Shown here: positions 27,140 through 36,093 of the stretch, piece after piece | Layout: every line of letters starts with the position of its first letter | How positions within the stretch are numbered: the stretch's first letter is position 1 | Assembly (NCBI RefSeq): GCF_014384895.1 | Contig: NZ_JACRSQ010000013.1 | Span: 1-64,000, forward strand | Source of the DNA: Bianquea renquensis | Lineage (GTDB): Bacteria > Bacillota > Clostridia > Lachnospirales > Bianqueaceae | Direction: 5' to 3' | Length of the DNA: 64,000 nt | Notes under the pieces: generated by a model | Database searches by the model: none | Told to the model about the DNA's origin: nothing | Seen by the model: only the letters and a program-made list of their open reading frames with translations | Program-made: the position numbers and the translations under genes

Positions 27140-28141
27140 TCAATCTTTTACATTTTCAGATGAATTCTCAGGTTTCTCAGGCGCTGTGACCTCAGAATTG
27201 TCCGTTGATTCGACGCCTTCCCCTGTGTCCTGCTGTCTACTTTGCTCGAATCCCGGTGCGAAATGGAGATCTTTCATGGCATTCTCCTGCTTTTGCAATC
27301 TGTATGGCCGGTACTTGACATACATCAGAGCGATACCGCCAATCACGAGAAGCAGAGAAAGTAGCTGTGAGACGGGAATCTGTGTGTTCCAGAGAAGCAG
27401 CTGATCCGTCCTGAGCCCCTCGATCCAAACTCGACCCAGCCCATATCCGATGAGGTAAATGCTGAATATCTGTCCTCCAAATTTTCGTTTCTTCCATACA
27501 AGCAGCATGATGGCGAATACAATCAGGCACCAGACAGATTCATATAAAAAGGTGGGATGAACCTGGATATATGTCGTTCCCCCCGTCTCGATTGCCTTTT
27601 GCAGCAGTTCCGGGGTTGTATAGGCCGCTGTCTCCACATTCAAGCGCATGGCAAACAGCCCATCGCTGAACCCGCCAAATGCCTCCTGGTTGAAAAAATT
27701 CCCCCATCGCCCAATGGCCTGTCCTAATATAAGTCCTGGCACTGCCGTATCCGCCAGCAGCCAAAAGTCATATTTCTTTTTCTTACAGAACACCACCGCC
27801 GTGGCCACAGCTCCGATAACGCCGCCAAAAATTGCAAGGCCACCGTTTCGGAGATTGAAAATTTGTAGAAGATTGTCTTTATATTGATCCCACGAAAAAA
27901 TGACATAGTAGAGACGAGCCCCTATGATCGCAAAAATGAGGGCGAAAATCAGGAAATCTAAATACATCTCTGGATTCTGCTTCGTCCTCCTCGCAATGCC
28001 GGCGGCCACCAAGTATCCCGCGATAACCCCTATGGCAATGATGATCCCATACCAAGCAATCTCCAGTCCAAAAATGGAGAAGGCCGATTTACTGAGATGT
28101 GCAATTTTAATTCCTAGATTGGGGAACCAAATATCTGGCAT
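27140..28141 (-). CDS. lgt: Prolipoprotein diacylglyceryl transferase
   Basis: About 333 residues from the ATG at 28141, chosen because AGGAAGG lies just upstream and the protein then begins at its first helix; the ORF could extend to 28258. Seven helices, with family motifs WYGIIIAIGVIAGY (about 29), RGLYY-like GARLYYVIFSWDQY (about 80), the Lgt signature GRWGNFFNQEAFGG (about 146) and a C-terminal HPTFLYESVW (about 199). It transfers diacylglycerol to the lipobox Cys of lipoproteins. A charged tail of about 45 residues extends beyond the last helix. Confidence 0.96.
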   Translation of the reverse strand: MPDIWFPNLGIKIAHLSKSAFSIFGLEIAWYGIIIAIGVIAGYLVAAGIARRTKQNPEMYLDFLIFALIFAIIGARLYYVIFSWDQYKDNLLQIFNLRNGGLAIFGGVIGAVATAVVFCKKKKYDFWLLADTAVPGLILGQAIGRWGNFFNQEAFGGFSDGLFAMRLNVETAAYTTPELLQKAIETGGTTYIQVHPTFLYESVWCLIVFAIMLLVWKKRKFGGQIFSIYLIGYGLGRVWIEGLRTDQLLLWNTQIPVSQLLSLLLVIGGIALMYVKYRPYRLQKQENAMKDLHFAPGFEQSRQQDTGEGVESTDNSEVTAPEKPENSSENVKD

Positions 28142-28292
28142 ACCAAATCCTTCCTCTCTGAGTCTGTATTGTTTTTTGTATGTAGCTTGAAATTTTCCCA
28201 AAATATGATACAATAAGATTCGTTCTTCTAAGTATACATCAATTATAGGGATTTGCAAATACTTTTTTCAAATTCAGGGCACGGAGGATTAT

Positions 28293-29390
28293 ATGAAATT
28301 AGGCATCGTAGGACTCCCCAACGTGGGAAAAAGCACTTTATTCAACTGTCTGACCAAAGCGGGTTCCGCTGCGGCTGCGAATTATCCCTTTTGTACCATC
28401 GACCCCAACGTCGGTATCGCATCGGTTCCCGACCCACGGCTTGACGCGCTGACGTCGATGTATGCGTCCGCCAAAACGACGCCCGCCATCATTGAGTTTG
28501 TGGATATTGCCGGCCTGGTGCGGGGAGCCAGCAAGGGAGAGGGACTTGGAAATCAGTTTCTCTCTCATATCCGGGAGGTAGATGCCATCGTTCACGTCGT
28601 CCGCTGTTTTGAGGACGATGACATTATCCATGTGGACGGAAGCGTCAATCCGCTTCGCGATATCGAGACCATCAATCTGGAGCTGATCTTCTCCGATCTG
28701 GAAATGCTGGGACGGCGCTATGCCAAAGTCCAAAAATCGGCGAAGGCTGATAAAGCGTTTCTGCCCGAGCTCCAGCTGATTGAGCGCCTACAAAAGGCCC
28801 TGGAGGAGGGGCAGCGCGTCAAGAATTTGAGCTTCACCGAAGAGGAGCAGGAGCTTCTGGGCGGCTTTGGCCTTTTGACCTCTAAGCCCGTCATCTACGC
28901 CGCCAACGTTCTCGAGGAGGATTTGGCAGACGACGGTGCTTCCAATGAATATGTAGCTAAAGTTCGGGCCTTTGCGGCAGGCGAAGGGGAAGAGGTCTTT
29001 GTCGTCTGCGCAAAAATTGAGGAGGAGATCTCCTCTCTGGACGATGAGGAAAAGAAACTTTTTCTGGAAGAACTGGGGTTGCATGACTCTGGATTGGACC
29101 GCCTCATCGCCGCCAGCTATAAACTGCTGGGCTTAATCAGCTATTTAACGGCAGGCCCGACGGAAAGCCGAGCCTGGACCATCGAGCGCGGCACTCTGGC
29201 CCCCCAGGCTGCGGGCAAGATCCATTCTGATTTTGAGCGAGGCTTCATTCGCGCCGAGGTCGTCTCCTACGAGGACCTGATGGCCTGCGGCTCCTATACC
29301 GCTGCAAAGGAAAAGGGTCTCGTGCGCTCGGAGGGGAAAGAGTATGAGGTCAAGGACGGAGATGTGATCTTGTTCCGATTTAATGTGTAA
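28293..29390 (+). CDS. ychF: YchF/OLA1-type ribosome-binding ATPase
   Basis: A 365-residue P-loop protein of the Obg group. G1 is GLPNVGKSTLFN (about residue 6), G3 is DIAGLVRGASKGEGLGNQFL (about 70), and NxxE-type specificity residues (YAANVLEED, about 204) replace NKxD, so it should prefer ATP over GTP. A coiled coil (about 130-185) and a C-terminal TGS domain (TAGPTESRAWTI onward) follow. GGAGG precedes the ATG. It is a conserved translation-associated, stress-linked factor. Confidence 0.97.
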   Translation: MKLGIVGLPNVGKSTLFNCLTKAGSAAAANYPFCTIDPNVGIASVPDPRLDALTSMYASAKTTPAIIEFVDIAGLVRGASKGEGLGNQFLSHIREVDAIVHVVRCFEDDDIIHVDGSVNPLRDIETINLELIFSDLEMLGRRYAKVQKSAKADKAFLPELQLIERLQKALEEGQRVKNLSFTEEEQELLGGFGLLTSKPVIYAANVLEEDLADDGASNEYVAKVRAFAAGEGEEVFVVCAKIEEEISSLDDEEKKLFLEELGLHDSGLDRLIAASYKLLGLISYLTAGPTESRAWTIERGTLAPQAAGKIHSDFERGFIRAEVVSYEDLMACGSYTAAKEKGLVRSEGKEYEVKDGDVILFRFNV

Positions 29391-29407
29391 AATACAGCAT
29401 CCTACAG

Positions 29408-29447
29408 ACAGCACCGAAAGTTGCTTTAGACCGCCGGTGCTGTTTTT
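29408..29447 (+). terminator. Intrinsic terminator after ychF
   Basis: ACAGCACCG and CGGTGCTGT form a 9-bp stem around an 18-nt loop, followed by TTTTT, 18 nt past the ychF stop. Confidence 0.8.
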
Positions 29448-29475
29448 ATCACAAAAGTTGGAGGTGCAATATGGC

Positions 29476-30204
29476 ATGTACCTTATGATATGTGATGACC
29501 AAAAGAGCGAACTTGAAACTATGAAACAAATCGTATCCGAGTATGCAGCGGTTCATTCGGAGCTTTCCCTTGAAATAGAATGTTTCTCCAATCCCTTTGC
29601 GATGTTGGAGGAAATCGGCAAAAGCGGCGTTCCCGATATTGCACTGCTTGATATCTGTATGCCCGGCGTTTTGGGAACCGAAATCGCACGGGAAATTTTG
29701 AGCAAAAGCGAAAACAGCACAGATATTGTCTTTTTGACTACGAGCCCCGATTTTGCGGTGGAGGCTTTTTCCCTGCATGTCAGCGACTATCTGACAAAGC
29801 CGTACACCAGAGAAAGACTGACTGACACGCTCGACAGGGTGATTGAAAAAAGACGGAACCGCTTGTATGTCCCCATTCCATGCGGAAAGGAGATTCACCG
29901 CATCGATTTGTATCAGGTTTTGTACGCTGAGGCGAAAAATCACAGCGTGGAAATACACTTAAAATCGGGAAATTGCCTGAAAACGCGCACAAGTCTTACA
30001 GAGTTTGGAAAGCTGGTTCAGAATGCCAGTGGCTTTGTGATGGTCGGCGCCTCGTACATAGTCAACCTCCGCTGTGTACAAAATCTGCTTGAGACCACGC
30101 TGGAAATGGCAAACGGCGAAACCGTACCCGTCCCCCGGCGGCTGCGGGGCGCGCTGAAAAAGCAGTATTTCGATTTTTATACAAGGGAGGCAACGGGGAA
30201 ATGA
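29476..30204 (+). CDS. LytTR-family response regulator
   Basis: About 242 residues from the ATG at 29476 (MYLMICDDQKSE). A receiver domain carries acidic residues in ICDD, phospho-acceptor Asp in LLDICMPGVLG (about residue 58) and Lys in LTKPY. A LytTR DNA-binding domain (about 135-240) includes YAEAKNHSVEIHLKSG and GFVMVGASYIVNLRCV. The GGAGG at 29460-29464 is also well spaced for an out-of-frame ATG at 29471. That ATG opens a five-codon frame ending at a TGA overlapping a second in-frame ATG at 29485, so start use is uncertain. The kinase gene overlaps its stop. Confidence 0.9.
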   Translation: MYLMICDDQKSELETMKQIVSEYAAVHSELSLEIECFSNPFAMLEEIGKSGVPDIALLDICMPGVLGTEIAREILSKSENSTDIVFLTTSPDFAVEAFSLHVSDYLTKPYTRERLTDTLDRVIEKRRNRLYVPIPCGKEIHRIDLYQVLYAEAKNHSVEIHLKSGNCLKTRTSLTEFGKLVQNASGFVMVGASYIVNLRCVQNLLETTLEMANGETVPVPRRLRGALKKQYFDFYTREATGK

Positions 30205-31475
30205 TACACGTGACTGTGGTTATGGCTTTGCTGGGCATGACGCATCTCACTTGCCTTGCGGCAATGAGCGAGCGAAAATATTCCGCCAAGAAAACCGCCT
30301 TCGTTTATTCACTGTTTTGTATCGTCTTTGTGTGTCTGACGTCGGTAGCCTTTCTTTTGTTTGATCACAGCTCGGCATACATGATTGCCGTCGCGTTTTT
30401 AGTCACCATCACGGTGGGATTTTTTGTTTTTATATTTACCTCGGCAGATCCCATCTGCAAAAAGATATTCCTGTTTGTCAGCTATGCCAATATGTTTTGC
30501 ATTTTCCAATGTATTTCCATCATCCTATGCGGCATATGTTTTCCTAATCTGTCCGAAATTGGCGCCACGTATGCCAAAAACATACTCCGTACGCTGCTTT
30601 ACATCCCGACGGTATGGGCCTATGTCCGGTATCTGCGTCCCACTGTGAGGGAGATATCGGGAGCAAAGAAGAAAACCTGGTATTCCATCTCTTTGGTTTC
30701 CATACTGTTTACATTTGTTTTTTTACTCTTTCTGACCGTCTGTCATGCAGGCTATGATCATGTTGCACAATACCTTCCTCTCTTCGCAATCGTCGTCATA
30801 CTCTATTGCTCGGTGCTGTGGGTTATCTTCGGAACCATCCGATATATGCTCACTGAAAACAGAATGGAGCTGGTAAGCCAAAATATGGAGTATCTGCAAG
30901 GGCAGCTCAAAATTGCAAGGGAGAACGAATTGTTTGCCAAAACCATCCGGCACGACTTTCGGCACCACAACCAAAACATCGCCGCCATGCTCAAAAAGGG
31001 CGATATCCAGGATGCTCTGCACTATATAGAACAGTACAATGACAGCTTAGACGCGGCAAAGCCGAAAGATTTCTGCCCGCATGTTACGGTAAACGCCATC
31101 TTAAATGCCTTTTATACAAAAACGCAAAACGACGGGATTTCGGTTTCCATTTCTGCGGATACGCAGGAGGAGACAGCCATAGCCGACATGGATTTTGTCG
31201 CAATCCTCTCCAACCTTTTGGAAAATGCCACCAACGGCTGTAAGGAATGTGATTCCCCCGGCGAGATAACCGTCAATATCCGAACTGTTGCGGACAAAAC
31301 CGTCATCGTGTGCAGCAACCCCTGTCAGTCGGGCCTTGCCATAGAAAACAATATGATCAAGCATAAGGGGATCGGGATCGACAGCATGATGACAGCGGCA
31401 AGGAAATACGACGGCGATATCAACTACAGCCGGGAAAACGGGATTTTGACCGTATGCGTCATATTAAAATCCTGA
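30201..31475 (+). CDS. AgrC-like sensor histidine kinase (GHKL ATPase)
   Basis: A 424-residue membrane kinase. About six hydrophobic segments fill residues 5-210. A coiled coil follows, then the phospho-His box TIRHDFRHHNQNIAAML (about 252-268) and a GHKL ATPase with N-box LSNLLENATNGC (about 337) and G-box KGIGIDSMM (about 390). This is the AgrC/ComD/VirS-type layout that senses peptides or membrane signals. It overlaps the response regulator by 4 nt (ATGA). No AgrD/AgrB-like peptide genes are adjacent, so the ligand is unknown. Confidence 0.9.
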   Translation: MIHVTVVMALLGMTHLTCLAAMSERKYSAKKTAFVYSLFCIVFVCLTSVAFLLFDHSSAYMIAVAFLVTITVGFFVFIFTSADPICKKIFLFVSYANMFCIFQCISIILCGICFPNLSEIGATYAKNILRTLLYIPTVWAYVRYLRPTVREISGAKKKTWYSISLVSILFTFVFLLFLTVCHAGYDHVAQYLPLFAIVVILYCSVLWVIFGTIRYMLTENRMELVSQNMEYLQGQLKIARENELFAKTIRHDFRHHNQNIAAMLKKGDIQDALHYIEQYNDSLDAAKPKDFCPHVTVNAILNAFYTKTQNDGISVSISADTQEETAIADMDFVAILSNLLENATNGCKECDSPGEITVNIRTVADKTVIVCSNPCQSGLAIENNMIKHKGIGIDSMMTAARKYDGDINYSRENGILTVCVILKS

Positions 31476-31509
31476 GTTTAAATGATGCAAAAAGAAGATA
31501 GCAAATCGT

Positions 31510-32433
31510 CTATGGGAGCTCATTGCCCGCCGCGCGGTAAATCTCATACCATTCTTCCCTTGTCAGCCATAGATCGGCAGCTTGACAGATCTCTTTCAGC
31601 CGCTCCGTCTTCGTCGTTCCTACAATTGGCTGCATGTGAGCTGGATGGCGCAAGATCCAAGCGATGGCGGCTGTCGCGGGGGATACTTCGTATCGGTCTC
31701 CGATAGCGAGCAATGTTTGATTCAGCTCCGAAAATTTCTCGTTGGTCAAAAAGACCCCCTCAAAATATCCGTGCTGAAAGGGCGACCAGGGCTGAATGGT
31801 AATATCGTGAAGCCTACAGAAATCTAAAACTCCACCATCCCGATTGATGCCGGCATCATTGATCATATTCACATTAATCCCGCTGGAGATCATCGTCGCG
31901 TGAGCGGCGCCAAACTGTAGCTGGTTGGCTACAATCGGCTGGCGCAGCCACTTCTGAAGCAACTGCATCTGTCCGGGATTCTCATTGGATACCCCAAAAT
32001 ACCGAACCTTTCCCGACGTGTACAACCGCTCAAACGCCTCCGCCACTTCCTCCGGCTCCATCAGCGCATCAGGGCGATGGAGCAGTAAAACATCCAGATA
32101 GTCCGTTTGAAGCCTGCGGAGAATCCCGTCGACAGAGGACAGGATATACTCCATTGAAAAGTCAAACCTCGGCGGATTGGAGCGAATTCCGCATTTCGAC
32201 TGTAGGATAATCGATTCCCGCACGGACGGCTTCATGTGGACAGCTTTCGCGAAGATCTCCTCACAGGCGCCTCCTCCATAGATATCGGCATGGTCGAAAA
32301 AATTCACTCCCTGTTCCAATGCCGTTTGTACGAATTGTTCCGCCGACGCCAAATCCAGTTCCGTCAACCGCATACAGCCCACGCCCACGACAGGGACGTC
32401 CAGCCCGGTACCCCCTAATTTCATTGTTCTCAT
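31510..32433 (-). CDS. Aldo/keto reductase
   Basis: About 307 residues starting at one of three close ATGs (32433 preferred, 8 nt after AGAGGAG). The TIM-barrel shows GVGCMRLTE, the catalytic Asp and Tyr in FFDHADIYGGG (about residues 47-57), and a YLDVLLLHRPD strand with the active-site His (about 113). The group acts on small carbonyls with NADPH; its substrate cannot be assigned. It converges on the histidine kinase gene and is not obviously in an operon. Confidence 0.9.
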   Translation of the reverse strand: MRTMKLGGTGLDVPVVGVGCMRLTELDLASAEQFVQTALEQGVNFFDHADIYGGGACEEIFAKAVHMKPSVRESIILQSKCGIRSNPPRFDFSMEYILSSVDGILRRLQTDYLDVLLLHRPDALMEPEEVAEAFERLYTSGKVRYFGVSNENPGQMQLLQKWLRQPIVANQLQFGAAHATMISSGINVNMINDAGINRDGGVLDFCRLHDITIQPWSPFQHGYFEGVFLTNEKFSELNQTLLAIGDRYEVSPATAAIAWILRHPAHMQPIVGTTKTERLKEICQAADLWLTREEWYEIYRAAGNELP

Positions 32434-32540
32434 CGCCATCTCTCCTCTACATTCATATCCTAATCTAAATCAAATACCATCGCCTTTGGCTGTCCCACGG
32501 CTCTCCTTTTTCAGGATCCTCTCGCCCACACCATTTCGAT

Positions 32541-33902
32541 TCACCTTGTCTCATGAAACGGGAGGACGACCGCGCACTCAAAGACTCTTGTCCCCTTGGG
32601 GAATGCTTTATAGTAGGCAGCAGAATGGATGTGTTTTTTTAATCTGCCAGCCTCCTCCTGATAGCATTCGGGTCTTCGCCTCGAGATTCGAAGAGCCGCA
32701 ACGACAGTCCTGTGGGTATCAGAGTACGGCCTGGCCACCATGTGATATTCATTTTCCCGCTTCTGATACAGTAGCATAAAATGATACCGCTCGAGGCTGC
32801 ATCCAGCATATCCAAGCATAAAAGTCTTGCAGAGCAATGTCAGATCATAGCCTTGCCGTATGTATAATTCCCGCCAAAATCGCCGGAATTGTGCCTCAAA
32901 TCCCTGAATATTACCTGCGTGAATCGCCTGGCTCATCCCCGGAAACATCATGTTGGGAAGGCGGAAATATCCAGCGATCGCCGCAAGGGTAAGCCGCTGC
33001 AACAGGTCCCGGCATGCCTTGCCATCCACCTCCGTTGTCCCGCCCTCCTCTATACGTTTTCCCTTTTGCCCTGCCAGGATGACGCGAAGAAAATCCTGTT
33101 TTTCTTTCAGACCGCGCTCATCCATGCCGATATAGTCTCCTAGCTTAAAAGAAATGGGATCGCCGCTCAGCAGCGGCATAAGAAGATCGACCATGTCTGG
33201 CAATTTCCGTTGTATAAAGTCCCCCAAAAGGTACTGTATCTCTTGTTCCCACACTGTAGCCGGCCTCCGCAGCGGCCTCAAATATCGTACAGCCGCCCTA
33301 GTAAAGAAGATCCCCCTTCCCTGAAATGGATAGGTACATGCGACACAGCCCCCCTCAATATAGTGAGAATATTCATACCAGGCATTTAAGATGGAGGAGA
33401 CGAATCCAATCGCCTCCCGGTGATACCCATATCGAATTCCTTCTAAAATAGGCAGGTCATAATCATCCACGAGTATCATCACTTTATGGCCACAGCAGGC
33501 GTACATCGCCTTAAGCAAAAAAGACGCTGCCCAGTACACCCAAAGCACGATATCGGAATCGGAGGTCAGCATCTTTTTGACAACTCTCAAATCTGCGGCG
33601 GAAATATACGGCTCGTCCATTACCGCTTGATAATCCACGTATAATTGGCGTATTATGCCCTTCCAGCATTCCTGCATTGCTTCCAGTGTAGTTCCACGCA
33701 ATTCTCCCATGGATAGTAAAATTGTCGGCTTCTGGCCACGCTTTTCTCTGACACGCAATAGACATGTACTCTTTCCGCTCCCCCGCGGCCCAGTTATGAG
33801 AAAAATTGTAGATTCCTCATTCAGCGAACCCAACGGATACTCATTATCGTCATAGTCCCAGTCAGCGTTTTCTTTTTCTATTCTTCGCCCAGACGTATAC
33901 AT
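32541..33902 (-). CDS. AAA ATPase-like protein with a degenerate nuclease-like tail
   Basis: A 453-residue protein. Walker A is ITGPRGSGKST (about residues 36-46) and Walker B is MILVDDYDLPIL (about 142-153), where DDYD is characteristic of the AAA-ATPase-like plus PD-(D/E)XK (DUF1703) family. The middle part has short pieces resembling that family. The C-terminal ~120 residues (about 330-453) align by pattern to the nuclease domain, but the usual Asp and E-x-K catalytic residues appear replaced (RPYSDTHRTVVAALRISRR). The family is typically 500-560 residues. GGAGGGG precedes the ATG. The function of even intact members is not established; this one may be a degenerated copy or a repurposed regulator. 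Confidence 0.65.
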   Translation of the reverse strand: MYTSGRRIEKENADWDYDDNEYPLGSLNEESTIFLITGPRGSGKSTCLLRVREKRGQKPTILLSMGELRGTTLEAMQECWKGIIRQLYVDYQAVMDEPYISAADLRVVKKMLTSDSDIVLWVYWAASFLLKAMYACCGHKVMILVDDYDLPILEGIRYGYHREAIGFVSSILNAWYEYSHYIEGGCVACTYPFQGRGIFFTRAAVRYLRPLRRPATVWEQEIQYLLGDFIQRKLPDMVDLLMPLLSGDPISFKLGDYIGMDERGLKEKQDFLRVILAGQKGKRIEEGGTTEVDGKACRDLLQRLTLAAIAGYFRLPNMMFPGMSQAIHAGNIQGFEAQFRRFWRELYIRQGYDLTLLCKTFMLGYAGCSLERYHFMLLYQKRENEYHMVARPYSDTHRTVVAALRISRRRPECYQEEAGRLKKHIHSAAYYKAFPKGTRVFECAVVLPFHETR

Positions 33903-33941
33903 GACCTCTTATCCCCTCCACAATACATGCTATTTTCAAGT

Positions 33942-33947
33942 ATTATA
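33942..33947 (-). promoter_or_regulatory. -10 element upstream of the AAA ATPase-like gene
   Basis: A perfect TATAAT lies about 40 nt before the ATG on the minus strand. A good -35 at the correct spacing is not evident; TTGACA further upstream is about 41 nt away, too far to pair with it. Confidence 0.4.
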
Positions 33948-34086
33948 TCACACTCAGGGAAGAATGAGAAGATGGTATTGTGAATTTTTGTCAAATATTT
34001 TTGAATATACGAAATTATTTTAGCTATACTACACATTCCGTTGTCCAGGAAACGAAATACCGGTTGCCCAGCTGCTCCTCCCCTTC

Positions 34087-36093
34087 TCACGGGCCGCCGC
34101 AGCCTGCCGCTATGGTGACACTGGCTCTTGGGACGCGCATGCGATTCCCCTCCACATATGAAATTGGAGTGAGCCCTGCGCTCTTTTCATCCGCTATGAT
34201 CATCCACCGCTCCGGAAGTGTTTTCCCCTGCCAAGTCTCCAGCATGACCTCGCGTTCGCCGAGACTCGCGTTCAATATTACAGCAATCCACGGCCACGCA
34301 TCCTGCGGCTTTCCCTCCAACGTATAAGCGACGACTTGATCCTGAGGTGCGGAAAAATATATCTGCTGAATACTCTCACCCGTTGGGTCTCGAAAAGCAG
34401 AAAACTGCTTTCGAATTTGAATTAAGCCTCGATAGTATTCCACTATTTCCCGGAAAATATTGGTACGGTTCCAATCTAGCGCGTTGACCCTACTTTCCGA
34501 GCAATAGCTATTGTGATCCCCCCATTTTGTTCGGGCAAATTCTTCTCCCGCCAGAAAAAATGGGATTCCCTGTGATGTCAAGATAAGGGCGGCCGCTAAT
34601 TTGTTCGCAGCAATGCGGCTTAAATTGTAGTGGTCATAATCTAAAATTCCATCGTTGATCGTCGCTGTCAGCTTATCCCAAAGGGTATAATTATCATGGG
34701 CCGATGTATAGGAGATCGTCTGTGTCGGCAGGGACACCGTATCCGTTGTCCCTGCCCATGCCCGAATCGACCTGCGAATCTGCTCTTCCATTCCCCAGCC
34801 GCCATTGATAAACCCTACGGTATCGCTTGAAAAAGCATTTCCCTTAATGGCATCCCGGGTATCGTCATTAAAGATAGCGATTCGCTCGTTAAGCAACCGC
34901 GCATTGCCTTTCACCGCTGGCAGCAAACCTGGCCTTAGGGCAATCTGTCCCGCTGTCCAAGGCTCCCCATACATGAGAATGGACTTGCCGAGGGGGAGAC
35001 GGTCTAGCTCCCCCCGTATCTGATTCATGAAATCCACATCGTGGATACCCATCAGATCGAAGCGAAACCCATCAATGTGGTATTCCGTTGTCCAATACAG
35101 GATCGAATCCAAAATAAAACGACGGCACATGGTGCGCTCACATGCAGTCTCATTTCCACACATAGAACCATTGGAAAAGCTTCCGTCTAAATTGGTCCGA
35201 TGATAGTAATATGGCATCGTCTTGTGGAAGGCCGATTCCTCTGTGAAAAAGGTGTGATTAAAGACAACATCCAAGACAACGCCGATTCCCGCTCGGTGAA
35301 GGGCTTGAACCATCGCCTTAAATTCTTGAATCCGCACGGCCCCGTCAAAAGGATCCGACGCGTAGGACCCTTCTGGTACATTATATTGGAGAGGATCGTA
35401 TCCCCAATTATATTGTTGCCCGTCGCGCTCATCCACAGTCGCATAATCAAAAACCGGCAGCAAATGAACATGGGTAATCCCAAGATAGTTAAGATATGAA
35501 ATGCCGGTGGGCGCCATCCCCTCTCCATTGACTGTCGTATCCGTCTCCGTAAACGCTAAATATTGTCCTCGATGCACCATGCCCGATGAGGGGGACTCTG
35601 AAAAATCCCGTACATGTGTCTCCCAAATAATGGCGTCTGTGCTGTGCTCACAGGAGATACGGTGATCCTGCTCCCACCCTGGGGGGTTCGTTGCCTTAAG
35701 GTCAACCACCATGCTCCGCCACCCGTTTACGCCGGAGGCCTTTCCATAGAGATCCGCCGTTTCTGTTTTGTTTCCATTGATCACAATCCCATAGGTATAG
35801 TAAATCCCATGGTAATCGCCCTCCAAGCTCAGAGACCACACTCCCCGGCCCGCCGAGTCACAGGCATAAGCCCCGCGGAAAGAAGCCCCTTCCTCTGAAT
35901 CGCTGCCTCTTGTGTACAGCCGCACCTCAACCGCATCCGCTAAAGGCGACCAAATTTTCCAGGTGGTTTTTTCGGGAGTATACGTGCTTCCCAGGTCGCT
36001 GCCATCATACGTATAGCGGCGTTCAAAGTCCATCGAATCATAGTATCTGGCCAGCTCTATGTTAGACAGGCGATTCATGTGCCATTGTTCCAT
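34087..36093 (-). CDS. pulA: Type I pullulanase (GH13)
   Basis: A 668-residue debranching enzyme for alpha-1,6 linkages in pullulan or glycogen. An N-terminal CBM48-type domain (TYTPEKTTWKIWSPLADAVE, about residue 36) precedes the catalytic barrel. The type I signature YNWGYDPLQYN is at about 229, followed by GVVLDVVFNHT, nucleophile Asp in GFRFDLMG (about 346), acid Glu in YGEPW (about 377) and SAHDN (about 465). No signal peptide is seen, so it should act in the cytoplasm, for example on glycogen. It overlaps the next gene upstream by 19 nt. Confidence 0.95.
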   Translation of the reverse strand: MEQWHMNRLSNIELARYYDSMDFERRYTYDGSDLGSTYTPEKTTWKIWSPLADAVEVRLYTRGSDSEEGASFRGAYACDSAGRGVWSLSLEGDYHGIYYTYGIVINGNKTETADLYGKASGVNGWRSMVVDLKATNPPGWEQDHRISCEHSTDAIIWETHVRDFSESPSSGMVHRGQYLAFTETDTTVNGEGMAPTGISYLNYLGITHVHLLPVFDYATVDERDGQQYNWGYDPLQYNVPEGSYASDPFDGAVRIQEFKAMVQALHRAGIGVVLDVVFNHTFFTEESAFHKTMPYYYHRTNLDGSFSNGSMCGNETACERTMCRRFILDSILYWTTEYHIDGFRFDLMGIHDVDFMNQIRGELDRLPLGKSILMYGEPWTAGQIALRPGLLPAVKGNARLLNERIAIFNDDTRDAIKGNAFSSDTVGFINGGWGMEEQIRRSIRAWAGTTDTVSLPTQTISYTSAHDNYTLWDKLTATINDGILDYDHYNLSRIAANKLAAALILTSQGIPFFLAGEEFARTKWGDHNSYCSESRVNALDWNRTNIFREIVEYYRGLIQIRKQFSAFRDPTGESIQQIYFSAPQDQVVAYTLEGKPQDAWPWIAVILNASLGEREVMLETWQGKTLPERWMIIADEKSAGLTPISYVEGNRMRVPRASVTIAAGCGGP

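Noticed and set aside
32486..32779. 97-residue + strand frame opposite the AAA ATPase gene
   Set aside because: It is antisense shadow sequence over a well-supported gene and shows no domain.
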